Counted from the stretch's first letter, positions 42,646 to 52,179 are shown. The stretch: DNA of 64,000 nucleotides from Streptomyces lincolnensis (GCF_021173675.1 NZ_JAIHON010000007.1:496001-560000), one strand, 5' to 3'. The notes: a model not told the origin generated them from the letters alone. Translations and numbers: made by a program.

Positions 42646-43695
42646 ATGCAATACATCAAGCTCGGCACGACCGGCCTTGACGTGTCCCCGATCGCGATCG
42701 GCGCGATGACCTACGGCGAACCCGACCGTGGCCACCCCATCTGGTCGAAGGGCGAGGAGGACGCGCGCCCGCTCATCAAGCACGCGCTGGAGGCGGGGAT
42801 CAACTTCTTCGACACCGCGAACATGTACTCCAACGGCTCCAGCGAGGAGATCCTCGGCCGCGCGCTCAAGGACTACGCGGACCGCGATGCCGTGGTGATC
42901 GCCACCAAGCTGCGCCATCCGATGCGGCTGGGCCCCAACGGCCGCGGACTGTCGCGCAAGGCGATCATGACCGAGGTCGACCACTCCCTGCGCCGCCTGG
43001 GCACGGACTACATCGACCTCTACCAGATCCACCGCAACGACCACGGCACGCCGTGGGAGGAGACGCTCGAGGCGCTCGGCGACCTCGTGAAGTCCGGCAA
43101 GGTCCGCTACCTCGGCGCCTCGTCCATGCACGCCTGGGAGTTCGCGAAGGCGCTGCACCTGCAGAAGGAGCACGGCTGGGCGCGGTTCGTGTCGATGCAG
43201 GACCACTACAACCTGCTCGCCCGCGAGGAGGAGCGGGAGATGATCCCGCTGTGCCTGGACGAAGGCGTCGGCACGATCGTCTGGTCGCCGCTGGCCCGCG
43301 GCCGTCTCGCCCGGGGCTGGGACGACGCCCGGTCGACGGCGCGCTCCGCGACGGACGGGTCCTACGCGGACCTGCTCTACTCGCCCGCGCAGGAGGCGTC
43401 CAACCGGGCGATCATCGAGGCGGTCGGACAGGTCGCGGACGCCCACGGCGTCAGCCGCGCACAGGTCGCGCTCGCCTGGCTGCGCCGCCAGTCGGTCGTC
43501 ACCGCACCCCTGGTCGGGGCGGGCTCGATCCGGCAGATCGACGAGGCCGTGGCCTCCCTCGACATCGGGCTCACCGACGACGAGGTACACGCCCTGGAGG
43601 CCCCGTACACCCCCCGCCACGACTGGCAGGGCGTCTCCGACGAGGCCGAGATGGAGGCCATCCGCCGGCGCGTCCCCGGCATGGCTCTCGCATGA
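42646..43695 (+). CDS. aldo/keto reductase
   Basis: 349 residues from ATG 42646 (AAGGAG upstream). AKR tetrad visible: Asp and Tyr in FFDTANMYSNG, Lys in VIATKLRHP, His in YQIHRND; NADPH-binding end region PLVGAGSIRQIDEAVASL. Resembles the YajO/AKR11 group. Substrate unknown. First gene of a three-gene operon controlled by the divergent TetR; overlaps the next gene by four bases. Confidence 0.92.
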   Translation: MQYIKLGTTGLDVSPIAIGAMTYGEPDRGHPIWSKGEEDARPLIKHALEAGINFFDTANMYSNGSSEEILGRALKDYADRDAVVIATKLRHPMRLGPNGRGLSRKAIMTEVDHSLRRLGTDYIDLYQIHRNDHGTPWEETLEALGDLVKSGKVRYLGASSMHAWEFAKALHLQKEHGWARFVSMQDHYNLLAREEEREMIPLCLDEGVGTIVWSPLARGRLARGWDDARSTARSATDGSYADLLYSPAQEASNRAIIEAVGQVADAHGVSRAQVALAWLRRQSVVTAPLVGAGSIRQIDEAVASLDIGLTDDEVHALEAPYTPRHDWQGVSDEAEMEAIRRRVPGMALA

Positions 43696-44411
43696 ACCCC
43701 ATCGTCCGCTCCGGCGCGGCCGCCCGCGCCGGAGCCCTCCTCATCCTCCTCGGCCCGCTGGTGTCCTGGCTCGCCGAGTTCGTCACCGCCGCCGCGTGGC
43801 AGGACCCGCCGTACGCGCCCCTGCACCACTGGGTCAGCCACCTCGGACTGACCGGCCCGCCGCAGACCGCGTTCGGACAGGCCGCCAACTCCCCCCTCGG
43901 CGCCGTCATGGACACCGGTTGGGTGATCTACGGCATCCTCCTGGTCGTCGGGGTGTTCCTCGTGTTCGACCCGCGCAAGGGCGTCCGCCCGGTGATCATC
44001 ATGATCCTCGCCGTCCTGGCCGGCGTGGGGGTCTGTCTCGTCGGCGTCTTCCAGGGCTCCAACGCGAACGTCGACAACGGTCTGATCGCGTTCCACACCT
44101 TCGGCGCGCAGAGCGTCATGCTCGCCGGCAACGTCATGGCGATCGTGGCCGGAGCCGGCGGAGCCCGCATCGGTCTCAGCAGGAGCCGGTCGATCGTGAG
44201 CATCGCGCTCGGCACCGTCGGACTGATCGCGTTCCCCGTCTTCCTGGCCGATGTGTACACCGGCTGGATGTGGAACGTCGGCATGTTGGAGCGCGCGGTC
44301 ATCTACCCGATCATGATCGGCCACGCCCTCCTCGGAAGCAGTGTGGCCGCTGCCCAACGGCATCTTGCGACGCGCCCGCTGATGCCTCTCGATACACGAT
44401 TCGCGAGTTGA
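43692..44411 (+). CDS. DUF998 membrane protein
   Basis: 239 residues from the ATGA overlap with the reductase gene. About six membrane helices with the DUF998 features HHWVSHLG near the start (after the first helix) and the GVFQGSNANVDN and FHTFGAQS loops. Function unknown; the family is found with regulators and reductases. Confidence 0.85.
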   Translation: MNPIVRSGAAARAGALLILLGPLVSWLAEFVTAAAWQDPPYAPLHHWVSHLGLTGPPQTAFGQAANSPLGAVMDTGWVIYGILLVVGVFLVFDPRKGVRPVIIMILAVLAGVGVCLVGVFQGSNANVDNGLIAFHTFGAQSVMLAGNVMAIVAGAGGARIGLSRSRSIVSIALGTVGLIAFPVFLADVYTGWMWNVGMLERAVIYPIMIGHALLGSSVAAAQRHLATRPLMPLDTRFAS

Positions 44412-44421
44412 GGAGAGACGG

Positions 44422-45444
44422 ATGGCACGGGTACTGGTCACCGGAGGGACGGGATTCATCGGGAGCTGGTGTGTGACGGCCCTGCTCGACGCCGGGCACA
44501 CCGTCCGCACCACCGTCCGCGACCTGCGGCGCGAGCCGGCACTGCGCTCCTGGCTCGGCGCGGCCGCACCGTTCGACGACGACCGTCTCACCGTCGTCCG
44601 CGCCGACCTCGAACACCCCGACGGTTGGGACGAGGCCGTCGCCGACTGCGACTTCGTCCTGCACGTCGCCTCGCCGACCCTGCGCCGTACACCGGCGAAC
44701 GACGACGAGCTGGTCGTCCCGGCACGCGAGGGTGTCCTGCGGGTGTTGCGGGCCGCCCGCGACGCCGGGGTACGTCGGGTCGTCCTGACGAGTGCCTTCG
44801 GTGCCGTGGGGATCGGGCACCCCCGGCGGTCGACCCCGTTCACCGAGGAGGACTGGACCGACGTCGACGGCGACATCCCGCCCTACCAGCGGTCCAAGAC
44901 GCTCGCCGAGCGCGCCGCCTGGCAGTTCGTCGGCGAGGAAGGTGGTGGACTGGAAATGGCGGCGGTTCATCCCGTCGCGGTCCTCGGACCACTGCTCGGC
45001 CCGGACGACCCGCCTTCCCTGCGGCTGGTGCGCAGAATGCTCGAAGGCCGGGTGCCCGCGTGCCCTCCGTTCGGGATGGGCTTCGTCGACGTGCGGGACG
45101 TCGCGGATCTGCACCTGCGCGCGATGACCGATCCGGCGGCCGCCGGCGAGCGTTTCCTCGCCGTCGCCGGGCACAGTCTGCGCGTCGTGGAGATCGCGGG
45201 CATCCTGCGCGACCGTCTGGGTCAGCGCGCCGCGCAGGTCCCGACCCGGGAACTGCCCGTGTGGCTCGCGCGCGCCCTGGGCGCCGTGAACCCGGAACTG
45301 CGGCTGCTGAGGCACCAGTTGGGGCGGGATCTCGACGCCACGAGCACCAAGGCCGAGAAGCTCCTCGGGTGGCAGGCGCGTCCCATCGAGGACACCGTCG
45401 CGGAGACCGCCGAGAGTCTCCTCGCCCATGGCATCGGGAAATGA
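44422..45444 (+). CDS. NAD(P)-dependent epimerase/dehydratase (dihydroflavonol reductase-like)
   Basis: 340 residues (GAGGAGAGACG upstream). Extended SDR: VLVTGGTGFIGSWCVTALLDAGHTVRTTVRD, LHVASPTL, VLTSAFGAVG with the catalytic Ser, and a Y-x-x-x-K-like YQRSKTLAERAAW. Reduces a carbonyl, substrate unknown. Last gene of the TetR-controlled operon. The 219 bases downstream hold no recognisable feature. Confidence 0.9.
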   Translation: MARVLVTGGTGFIGSWCVTALLDAGHTVRTTVRDLRREPALRSWLGAAAPFDDDRLTVVRADLEHPDGWDEAVADCDFVLHVASPTLRRTPANDDELVVPAREGVLRVLRAARDAGVRRVVLTSAFGAVGIGHPRRSTPFTEEDWTDVDGDIPPYQRSKTLAERAAWQFVGEEGGGLEMAAVHPVAVLGPLLGPDDPPSLRLVRRMLEGRVPACPPFGMGFVDVRDVADLHLRAMTDPAAAGERFLAVAGHSLRVVEIAGILRDRLGQRAAQVPTRELPVWLARALGAVNPELRLLRHQLGRDLDATSTKAEKLLGWQARPIEDTVAETAESLLAHGIGK

Positions 45445-45663
45445 CCCGCCCGTAACCTCCGCACTCAATCCTGTGCACCCGAATTCGAGCCCGGTGACGA
45501 ACATCCGGGCGGAGAAGTCGTTGGACATCGATCACGTAGTCCGGGTAACCGCAGGTCATCGTCGACGTACTGATCCGGGACGGCGGGCAGAACAACCGGG
45601 CCGACACTGGGCTGCTCAACCTCGGAAACTGATCTCAGCAAGTTCGTGCCTACGGGAGCCGGT

Positions 45664-46710
45664 ATGAGTCTCACCACCCCGCCGCGGCCGTTCGACGTCG
45701 CCGCGCTCTTCCCTCGACTGGCTCCCCTGGCACGTACGGCGACCCGGCTGCATCCCCGCCCCGGGGCGCCGTCACCGCACGACAGCTCCGTCGGCGGGCC
45801 GCTGCTGTGGCCCGCCGACGAGCCATGGCCGCACTGCGAGGGCCCGCACCAGTGGGACCGGGTGAACGCCCCGCTCTCGCCGGAGGACGTACGACAGTGG
45901 CGCCGCAACCGGGCGGAATCGGAGAGCCGGCGGCGCCGCGATCCCGAAGGACCCTGGGCCACACCCGAGGAGTTGGAGACCGAGAAGCGCCTCATGGCCG
46001 GCCGCCCTTGGCCCGAGGGCCCCATCGCCATGCTGCCCGTGGCCCAGTTGTACGTCCGCGACATCCCCGGGCTGCGCCCGCCCGGAGCCTCCGAGGCCGA
46101 TCTGCTTCAGGTGCTCTGGTGCCCCTTCGACCACCCGGCGCATCCCAGGACCGCGCTGTTCTGGCGGTCCGCTGCGACCGTGACGGACGTACTCGACGCA
46201 CCGCCCGAGCCGCCCGCGATCCAGTTCCCCACCTGTCTGCCGGAGCCGTGTCTGCTCGCACCCGAGCAGGTCACCGAGTACCCCAACTACCTGGAGCTGA
46301 GCAAGGACCTCCAGGAGCAACTGGACGACTGGAGCAGGTGGCAGGCGGCCGGACCGGCGCTGGACAGCTCCTACGAGGTCGCACCGGAAGAGCTCTACAT
46401 GGACATGGTGTCCCTCTCCCCCGGCTGGAAGGTCGGCGGCTGGACCCGCTGGGGCCTCACCGACCCCCTGCCCCGGCTCTGCCCCGCATGCGGCACCGAC
46501 GCGGACCCGCTGTTGACGATCGCCTCGACCGAATGGAACGACGGCACCGAAAGCTGGGCCCCGGAAGAGGAGCAGACCGATCCCACACCGCTCCTCCCCG
46601 GCACCCCGCCGGCGAACTTCACCATGCTCGACCTCGCCCGAGGCTACGACCTGCAACTCCACGTCTGCCCGGTGTCGCCGGACCATCCGCACATCGAGCT
46701 GATCCAGTAG
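45664..46710 (+). CDS. YwqG/DUF1963-like hypothetical protein
   Basis: 348 residues from ATG 45664 (GGGAGCC upstream). Contains the GGPLLWPADEPWPHC motif characteristic of DUF1963-like proteins, IAMLPVAQLYVRDIPGLRPP and a CPACGTDADPLL cysteine pair late in the protein. Trp- and Pro-rich, soluble, no signal peptide. Function unknown. Ends 10 bases from the convergent next gene. Confidence 0.7.
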   Translation: MSLTTPPRPFDVAALFPRLAPLARTATRLHPRPGAPSPHDSSVGGPLLWPADEPWPHCEGPHQWDRVNAPLSPEDVRQWRRNRAESESRRRRDPEGPWATPEELETEKRLMAGRPWPEGPIAMLPVAQLYVRDIPGLRPPGASEADLLQVLWCPFDHPAHPRTALFWRSAATVTDVLDAPPEPPAIQFPTCLPEPCLLAPEQVTEYPNYLELSKDLQEQLDDWSRWQAAGPALDSSYEVAPEELYMDMVSLSPGWKVGGWTRWGLTDPLPRLCPACGTDADPLLTIASTEWNDGTESWAPEEEQTDPTPLLPGTPPANFTMLDLARGYDLQLHVCPVSPDHPHIELIQ

Positions 46711-46720
46711 CGATACGGGC

Positions 46721-47089
46721 TCAAGGCTTGAGCACCGCCAGCACGTCGTCGAGCGAAACGTCGGTGGGGTCACTCATGTCGGAGCCGTCGAAGGTCTGCC
46801 AGATGTAGGACGCCGTCCCGTTCTCCCGCAGCGGATGCAAGTCGGCCAGTTCCGGATCGTCCCGGAAGCTGTTGAAGGCCTCTTCGGACTCCCATTCAAC
46901 GAGAAACAGCACCTGCCGCGGCGTGAGATCACCGGCTACGTTGCCACGGAAGCGGGCAAATGCCGCGATTCGGCCACCGTATTGCGGGGCCACTTCGGGC
47001 AGGCGACTGAAATACTCAAGGTATTTCTCCACGTCGACCACGTCGAACAAGTTCAGGGCATAAAACTTCTTCTGCGAATTTTCACTCAT
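46721..47089 (-). CDS. DUF1330/ABM-like small protein
   Basis: 122 residues from ATG 47089 (AAGGAT upstream). The dimeric ferredoxin-like fold is suggested by KKFYALNLFDVVDVEKYLEYFSRLPEVAPQYGGRIAAFARFRGNVAGDLTPRQVLFLVEWESEEAFNSFRDDPE, as in DUF1330 and antibiotic-biosynthesis monooxygenase-like proteins. The 5' third is less GC-rich than its neighbours. It is divergent from a QueG-like gene across a four-box operator region. Confidence 0.78.
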   Translation of the reverse strand: MSENSQKKFYALNLFDVVDVEKYLEYFSRLPEVAPQYGGRIAAFARFRGNVAGDLTPRQVLFLVEWESEEAFNSFRDDPELADLHPLRENGTASYIWQTFDGSDMSDPTDVSLDDVLAVLKP

Positions 47090-47177
47090 TGCCAATATCC
47101 TTTGCGGTCTCAGGGAGATGGTGTTTGGTTCGGAGGGCGGCGGCAGCTGTTCAGGAAGCCCGGGATGTGGTCGGCGA

Positions 47178-47309
47178 GAAACCGATTGGTTTCCGCCACC
47201 GTAAACCGATCGGTTTCCGTGCGCAAGTCCCGTCGGGTGGTGGTTGGTCCACGGCCTGGACTTGCATGGGAAAACTGATCGGTTTACGGTGATGGAACTG
47301 ATCGGTTTC
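47178..47309. promoter_or_regulatory. four-copy operator array (AAACYGATCGGTTT)
   Basis: Near-palindromic boxes at 47178-47193 (GAAACCGATTGGTTTC), 47203-47216 (AAACCGATCGGTTT, perfect), 47272-47285 (AAACTGATCGGTTT) and 47295-47309 (GAACTGATCGGTTTC). Centres within each pair are 24 bases apart; the pairs are 93 bases apart. One pair is nearer each of the two divergent genes. No regulator gene is adjacent. Confidence 0.85.
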
Positions 47310-47353
47310 TCGTCCGTCGGGCGAGTCTCGCACCCGAATCACCAGGAGCACGG

Positions 47354-48478
47354 ATGACTGCCGCGCGCGACCCCGAGGGCCCACAGACCGGCCCCAGGCT
47401 TCCGGCGAAGCTGGCCGCCCACCCGTCGGTGCAGGCCGTACTCGCCCGGCGCAGGGCCGGTGACGGGGGGAGTCCACCGGCGGTGATCGATGCCGGGTGG
47501 CTGCGCGAGCTGTGTCTGGCGGCCGGTGCGGACGACGCCGCCGCGGTCGGCCTGGACCACCCCGACCTGGCCGGAGAGCGCGAGTACGCGCAGGCCGCAC
47601 TGCCCGGCACCCGCACCCTGATCGCGATGGCGGTCCGGATGAACCGCGACAACTGCCGTTCCCCGGCCCGCAGCGTGGCCAACCAGGAGTTCCACCAGGC
47701 CGACGAACAGGCCAACCATGCCGCGCGCAGCGTCACCCGGGCGCTCCAGGACGCCGGCTACCGCGCACTCAATCCGTCCGTCGGCTTCCCCCAGGAGATG
47801 GACCGCTTCCCCAGTGAGCGGATCTGGGTCGTGGCACACAAGACGGTCGCGGTGGCCGCCGGGCTCGGTGTGATGGGCCTGCACCGCAACGTCATCCACC
47901 CGAAGTTCGGCAGTTTCATCCTGCTGGTCACCGTCCTGGTGGACGCGGAGGTGAGCGAATACGGGCAGGCGCTGGACTACAACCCCTGCATCGACTGCAA
48001 GTTGTGCGTCGCGGCCTGCCCGGTCGGCGCCATCGCCAAGGACGGCGCCTTCGACGCGCCGGCCTGCACCACGCACAACTACCGCGAGTTCATGAGCGGG
48101 TTCACCGACTGGGCCCAGACCCTGGCCGACAGCGAGGACGCCGCCGACTACCGCTCCCGGGTCACCGATTCCGAGAACGCCTCCATGTGGCAGAGCCTGA
48201 GTTCACCCCCCGGCTACAAGTCCGGCTACTGCCTGGCCGTCTGCCCCGCCGGCGAGGACGTCCTCGGCCCCTACCTGGACGACCGCAAAACGTTCATGGA
48301 CACCGTGCTGCGCCCGCTCCGGGACAAGAAGGAGACCCTCTACGTCCTGCCGGGATCCCACGCCCAGGAGTACGCCCAACGCCGCTTCCCTCACAAGCCC
48401 GTCAAGGAAGTCACCGGCGGCTGGCAGCCCCCGGCGCGCCGCTCCGCGCCCACCGAGCGGGAGAAACGTACGTCTTGA
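47354..48478 (+). CDS. QueG-like 4Fe-4S reductase
   Basis: 374 residues (AGGAGCACGG upstream). Shows the epoxyqueuosine-reductase-like plan: N-terminal domain with AAVGLDHPDLAGEREYAQAALPGTRTLIAMAVRM, GLGVMGLHRNVIHPKFGSFILLVTVLVD (corrinoid-binding region), then two 4Fe-4S clusters from CIDCKLCVAACPVGAI with the fourth Cys in CTTH and CLAVCPAGED. It lacks the HEAT tail of QueG, so it may be a related reductive dehalogenase-like enzyme acting on another substrate. Controlled by the four-box array. Confidence 0.82.
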   Translation: MTAARDPEGPQTGPRLPAKLAAHPSVQAVLARRRAGDGGSPPAVIDAGWLRELCLAAGADDAAAVGLDHPDLAGEREYAQAALPGTRTLIAMAVRMNRDNCRSPARSVANQEFHQADEQANHAARSVTRALQDAGYRALNPSVGFPQEMDRFPSERIWVVAHKTVAVAAGLGVMGLHRNVIHPKFGSFILLVTVLVDAEVSEYGQALDYNPCIDCKLCVAACPVGAIAKDGAFDAPACTTHNYREFMSGFTDWAQTLADSEDAADYRSRVTDSENASMWQSLSSPPGYKSGYCLAVCPAGEDVLGPYLDDRKTFMDTVLRPLRDKKETLYVLPGSHAQEYAQRRFPHKPVKEVTGGWQPPARRSAPTEREKRTS

Positions 48479-49382
48479 GTGGCATTCACCCCCTCCGCGT
48501 CCTGCGCGCCGAACCGCTGTGGATCGCCAACGGCGTCATCACCGGCGTACTCGCGCTCCTTTTCGCCGTGTTCTACGTCGGGGCCAACGTCGATCCCGTC
48601 GATCCCATGAAGCATCTGCCCGTCGGTCTGGTCGACGCCGACCCGGCCGCCGTCACCGTCGAGGACGGCCATCCCTCGATGCGCACAGCGGCCTGGGCCT
48701 GACAGCGTTCTACTACGCACTCACCCTCGTGGTCGTCGGCATGCTCTCCGCCAACGTCATCAGCGGCCAGGTCGACCACGCCCTCGGCTACACCCACAAC
48801 GACATGGGCCCGCTGCGCCTGCACCGCCCGCTGATCAGGGCGTCCCGGGTGCAGACCCTCGCCATCAGCAGCACTCTCATGGCCGGTCTGTCGCTGCTGA
48901 CGGGGAGCCTGGTCATGGCGGGCGCGGTCGGCGTCATGGGCATGGACGCGCCCCATCTGCCGCTGCTGTGGCTGTACTCAGTGTGCGCCGTCGCGGTCGC
49001 CGGGATCGGCGCGCTCACCCTGCTCGCGGTCTTCGGCACACCCGGCATGCTGGTGGTCACGCTGGTCTTCATCGGGATGGCGGTGCCCACGGCCGGGGCC
49101 ACCACCCCCCTCGAGGCGCTGCCCGGCTTCTACCGCTTCCTCGCGGAGTTCGAACCACTGCGGCAGATCACGGCCGGTGTCCGCTCGATCCTCTACTACG
49201 ACGCCCAGGGCGACGCCGGCCTGACTCGGGGCTGGGTCATGATGGCCGCCGCCCTCGCGGCAGCCGCCCTCTTCGGCTTCGGCATGCTCGGGTGGTACGA
49301 CCGCAAGGGACTGCACCGCATCCCGACGGAGTCGAAGAGCACTCCGCGAGCCGGGTCGCCCACGGGGGCAAGGGGAACCTGA
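48475..49382 (+). pseudogene. decayed DUF3533/YhgE-type ABC-2-like membrane protein
   Basis: The first part runs from a TTG overlapping the upstream stop: one membrane helix (VITGVLALLFAVFYVGANV) then LPVGLVDADPAAVTVEDG, the N terminus of YhgE/Pip-like exporters, ending at a stop at 48702. From about 48690 the C-terminal membrane part continues in another frame (GLTAFYYALTLVVVGMLSANVISGQ to the end, about six helices). The extracytoplasmic middle segment is missing and the frame shifts at the junction, so a frameshifting deletion has inactivated it. The two parts together are about 300 residues, shorter than the family. Confidence 0.72.
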
Positions 49383-49445
49383 CCGTTGACGGCCGGGTTC
49401 TTGCGCCGGTCGTAGGTGAGCTGCTGGGGGCGAACTCCCCGCAGG

Positions 49446-49661
49446 CCGCTGCGCATCTTCCTGCAGGGCGGCCACCGCGACCTGCACTGGAATGAGGCAC
49501 AGCGGAACTGGCTCACCGAGAACCTGCGCGTGGCAGCCGCTCTCGCCGAAGCGGGCTACGACTTCCGCCTTGTCCTGGGAGACGGCGGACACAGTCCCAA
49601 TCACGGCGGCGTCCTGCTGCCGGACGCTCTGCGCCGGCTGTGGCGGCCCGACGACGACTGA
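49446..49661 (+). pseudogene. C-terminal remnant of an enterochelin-esterase-like hydrolase
   Basis: About 70 residues reading PLRIFLQGGHRDLHW, ENLRVAAALAEAGYDFRLVLGDGGHSPNHGGVLLPDALRRLWR. This is the C-terminal end of Fes/YbbA-like esterases, including the catalytic His in GGHSPNHGG. The nucleophile domain is absent; upstream DNA is the end of the previous pseudogene. Not translated as a functional enzyme. Confidence 0.65.
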
Positions 49662-49698
49662 GCACTACCCGCTCGGGCAACCTGGCGCCCGGCCGGGG

Positions 49699-50112
49699 CT
49701 ACTGGGCGCGGGTGCGGGGGCTGTTGTACTGCTGGTCGGTGACCGGTTCGGCCCAGGTGGTCTCGGGGGTGCCGTCGTCGGTGGCTTCCCACAGGGCGAG
49801 GTGTTCCATGAACCGGTCGGGGGCGGCGCCGTGCCAGTGTTCTTCGTGCGGCGGGCAGGCGACGGTCTGGCCGGGGTGGGCCTCGAAGACGGTGCCGTCC
49901 CGGGTGCCGATGAGGGCGATGCCGGAAGCGACGTGGAGGGTCTGGCCCACGGCGTGGGAGTGCCAGTTGGTGTGGGCGCCGGGGGAGAAGCGGACGAGAT
50001 TGGCGCGCATCCGGGACGGCGCCCGGCCGGCCACGATGACGTCCCACCAGACGTCGCCGGTGAACCAGTGGGCCGGGGCCTTGCTGGTGGGCTGCTGCTC
50101 GACGAATTCCAT
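49699..50112 (-). CDS. cupin-domain protein
   Basis: 137 residues (GGGAGACACC upstream). Single cupin: motif 1 FSPGAHTNWHSHAVGQTLHVASG and motif 2 HPGQTVACPPHEEHWHGAAP, with His ligands for a metal. Similar to small manganese cupins such as hydroxynitrile-lyase-like proteins, often near SDR genes in stress or aldehyde-detoxification operons. Followed upstream by an SDR gene on the same strand, 36 bases away. Confidence 0.85.
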   Translation of the reverse strand: MEFVEQQPTSKAPAHWFTGDVWWDVIVAGRAPSRMRANLVRFSPGAHTNWHSHAVGQTLHVASGIALIGTRDGTVFEAHPGQTVACPPHEEHWHGAAPDRFMEHLALWEATDDGTPETTWAEPVTDQQYNSPRTRAQ

Positions 50113-50148
50113 GGTGTCTCCCAGGTCTGTTCCGTGCGTGGGCTGTAT

Positions 50149-50916
50149 CTAGCGGGCGACGTAGCCGCCGTCGACGGGGAGGGCGACGCCGACGACGAAG
50201 CCTGCACCGGGGCTGCACAGCCACAGGACCGCCTGGGCGATCTCCTCGGCGGTGCCGAGCCGGTTGATGGGCTGGTCGGCCTCGGCTTCGGCGCGGTCGA
50301 GTTCCCCCTTGGCGATCATGTCGCTGACCATGGGGGTGTCGATGGTGCCGGGGCAGACGGCGTTGATGCGGATGCCGCGTGGGGCGTATTCGAGGGCGGC
50401 GCTGCTGGTCAGGCCGATGACGCCGTGTTTGGAAGCGTGGTAGGAGGCGCGGCCGGGCAGGCCGACCAGCCCGCCGAGGGAGGAGCAGTTGACGATGGCT
50501 CCGCTGCCCTGGGCCCGCATGTGCCGCAACTCGTGCTTCATGCAGGCCCACACGCCCCGGAGGTTGACGGCGTTGACGCGGTCGAACCGTTCGGCCGGCT
50601 CGTCGGCGGCGTCGCTGGACGGGATCTGGATCCCGGCGTTGTTGTAGGCCATGTCGAGGCGGCCGAAGGTCTCGACGGTGCGGTCGACCGCGGCGGCGAC
50701 CTGGTCCTCGTCGCCGACATCGCAGGTGAGGGCGAGGACTTGGTGGCCGGCGTCGGTGAGTTCCTTCGCGGCCGCGGTCAGGGCCGCTTCGTCGATGTCG
50801 GTGAGGGCGACGGCGGCTCCGGAGGCGGCGAACGCGCGGGCGGTCGCCAGGCCCATACCGGCACCGGCCCCCGTGACGAGAGCGACCTGGCCGGTGAAGT
50901 CGTAGCGGGGATTCAC
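50149..50916 (-). CDS. SDR, glucose-1-dehydrogenase-like
   Basis: 255 residues from GTG 50916 (AAGGGA upstream). TGAGAGMGLATA, NNAG, catalytic Ser in NCSSLGGLVG, Y-x-x-x-K in ASYHASKHGVIGL, ending PVDGGYVAR. Substrate unknown. Part of a minus-strand run of SDR and cupin genes. Confidence 0.9.
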   Translation of the reverse strand: MNPRYDFTGQVALVTGAGAGMGLATARAFAASGAAVALTDIDEAALTAAAKELTDAGHQVLALTCDVGDEDQVAAAVDRTVETFGRLDMAYNNAGIQIPSSDAADEPAERFDRVNAVNLRGVWACMKHELRHMRAQGSGAIVNCSSLGGLVGLPGRASYHASKHGVIGLTSSAALEYAPRGIRINAVCPGTIDTPMVSDMIAKGELDRAEAEADQPINRLGTAEEIAQAVLWLCSPGAGFVVGVALPVDGGYVAR

Positions 50917-50957
50917 GTGTGCTCGTCCCTTCGAACGCTCGGGTGCGGTGGGGTGGG

Positions 50958-51494
50958 TCAGGGCGCGGCTTCGATGGTGATCTCTTCGGCGGTGGCGAGC
51001 TGCTCGGTGCCGTCGTCGGCCATGTGCCCGAGGATGACCAGGCCGGTCGCGTAGGGGGCGTCGCGGTAGTAGGTGGCGAGCTGGTTCCAGGGGGCGTAGT
51101 ACGCCAGGTCGCCGACTTCGGGGTCGGCGCCTTCCGGGGCGCCGGAGGTGGACAGTTTCCGGGGCAGGTCGGCGATCTTCTCGGCCTGGTTGAGGTCGCG
51201 CAGGGAGAGGGTCATCGGGAGCTGGGCGGCGAGGTCGCGGGCGGTGGGGCTGTCGTTGAGGGTGGCGTCGACGGGGTGGCCGTCGAGGGTGAGCCGGATG
51301 TTCATGGTGGTGGTCCTGCCGGTGGGTGGGGTGGCTGCCGGGGCGGTCGAGGCCTGCGGCGACGCGGACCCGGGCACGGACTCGGCGGAGGTTGAGGAGG
51401 CGGGCGGGGAATCGTCGGCGCAGGCGGTCGTGACCAGGAGCAGGGCGGCGGCCGGGGCCACGCGGGCGAGAGCGCGGAAGGGGGCGGGATTCAC
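50958..51494 (-). CDS. lipoprotein with cyclophilin-like domain
   Basis: 178 residues. Lipobox LVTTAC (Cys near 25), a Ser/Pro/Ala linker, then a cyclophilin-like (DUF3830-like) domain: MNIRLTLDGHPVDATLNDSPTARDLAAQLPMTLSLRD, GDLAYYAPWNQLATYYRDA, GLVILGHMADDGTEQLA. Normally these domains are found in small oxidoreductase operons; here it is exported. Function unknown. Confidence 0.82.
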   Translation of the reverse strand: MNPAPFRALARVAPAAALLLVTTACADDSPPASSTSAESVPGSASPQASTAPAATPPTGRTTTMNIRLTLDGHPVDATLNDSPTARDLAAQLPMTLSLRDLNQAEKIADLPRKLSTSGAPEGADPEVGDLAYYAPWNQLATYYRDAPYATGLVILGHMADDGTEQLATAEEITIEAAP

Positions 51495-51513
51495 GGAGGC
51501 GTCCAGTGGCCGG

Positions 51514-52179
51514 CTAGTTGGGCAGGGGCTCGGAGTAGTGGCGGAAGGCGTCCCGCTCGGTGTGGATGTCGTACAGGCGCTGGGCCAGCCGGTCGGGGCT
51601 GCTGTGCTCGGCGTCGGGTCGGATGGCTCCGGGGATGATCAGCTGGGCGGCGTGGATGTTCTCCGCGGCGAGCGTGTCGTGGAGCATGCGGGCGTAGGCG
51701 CTCTCGGCGGCGAAGGCGATCGAGGTGCCTGCGACCTTCGGATTCGGTCGTACGGCGCTTGCGCCGTTGACGAACAGCAGGGTGCCGCGGCCCAGCGCGC
51801 GCATGCCGGGCAGAACGGCGTTCACCGCGGTGACCGGGCCTTTGACGGAGAAGGCGAGCGGGGCGTCGAGATCGTCGGCGCTGGTGTCGAGGACCGGTTT
51901 CATGAAGTCGGTGCGCGGCACCGGGCTGTACTGGAGGATCTCGACGGGCCCCAGATCGGCCGCGGCTGCGTGGAAGGCCGCGGTCAGGGACTCGATGTCG
52001 AGGACGTCGGCCGGGTAGCCGCGCGCCTGGATGCCGTCACGGGCGAGGTCGGCCGTCAACTCGTCCAGCTTCTCCGCGTCGCGGGCGATCAGGGCGACGG
52101 TGTGGCCGGCGGCTCCGAAGCGGCGGGCGGTGGCCAGCCCGAGACCGGGGCCGGCGCCGACGAGGGCGAAGGTCGTCAT
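51514..52179 (-). CDS. SDR-family protein
   Basis: 221 residues from ATG 52179 (AAGGAG upstream). N-terminal Rossmann VGAGPGLGLATARRFGAAGHTVALIARD; the catalytic region reads VNGASAVRPNPKVAGTSIAFAAESAYARMLH, where the usual Y-x-x-x-K is not clear, so activity is uncertain. Lies 81 bases from the decayed dehydrogenase gene upstream on the same strand, and may once have been co-transcribed with it. Confidence 0.83.
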   Translation of the reverse strand: MTTFALVGAGPGLGLATARRFGAAGHTVALIARDAEKLDELTADLARDGIQARGYPADVLDIESLTAAFHAAAADLGPVEILQYSPVPRTDFMKPVLDTSADDLDAPLAFSVKGPVTAVNAVLPGMRALGRGTLLFVNGASAVRPNPKVAGTSIAFAAESAYARMLHDTLAAENIHAAQLIIPGAIRPDAEHSSPDRLAQRLYDIHTERDAFRHYSEPLPN

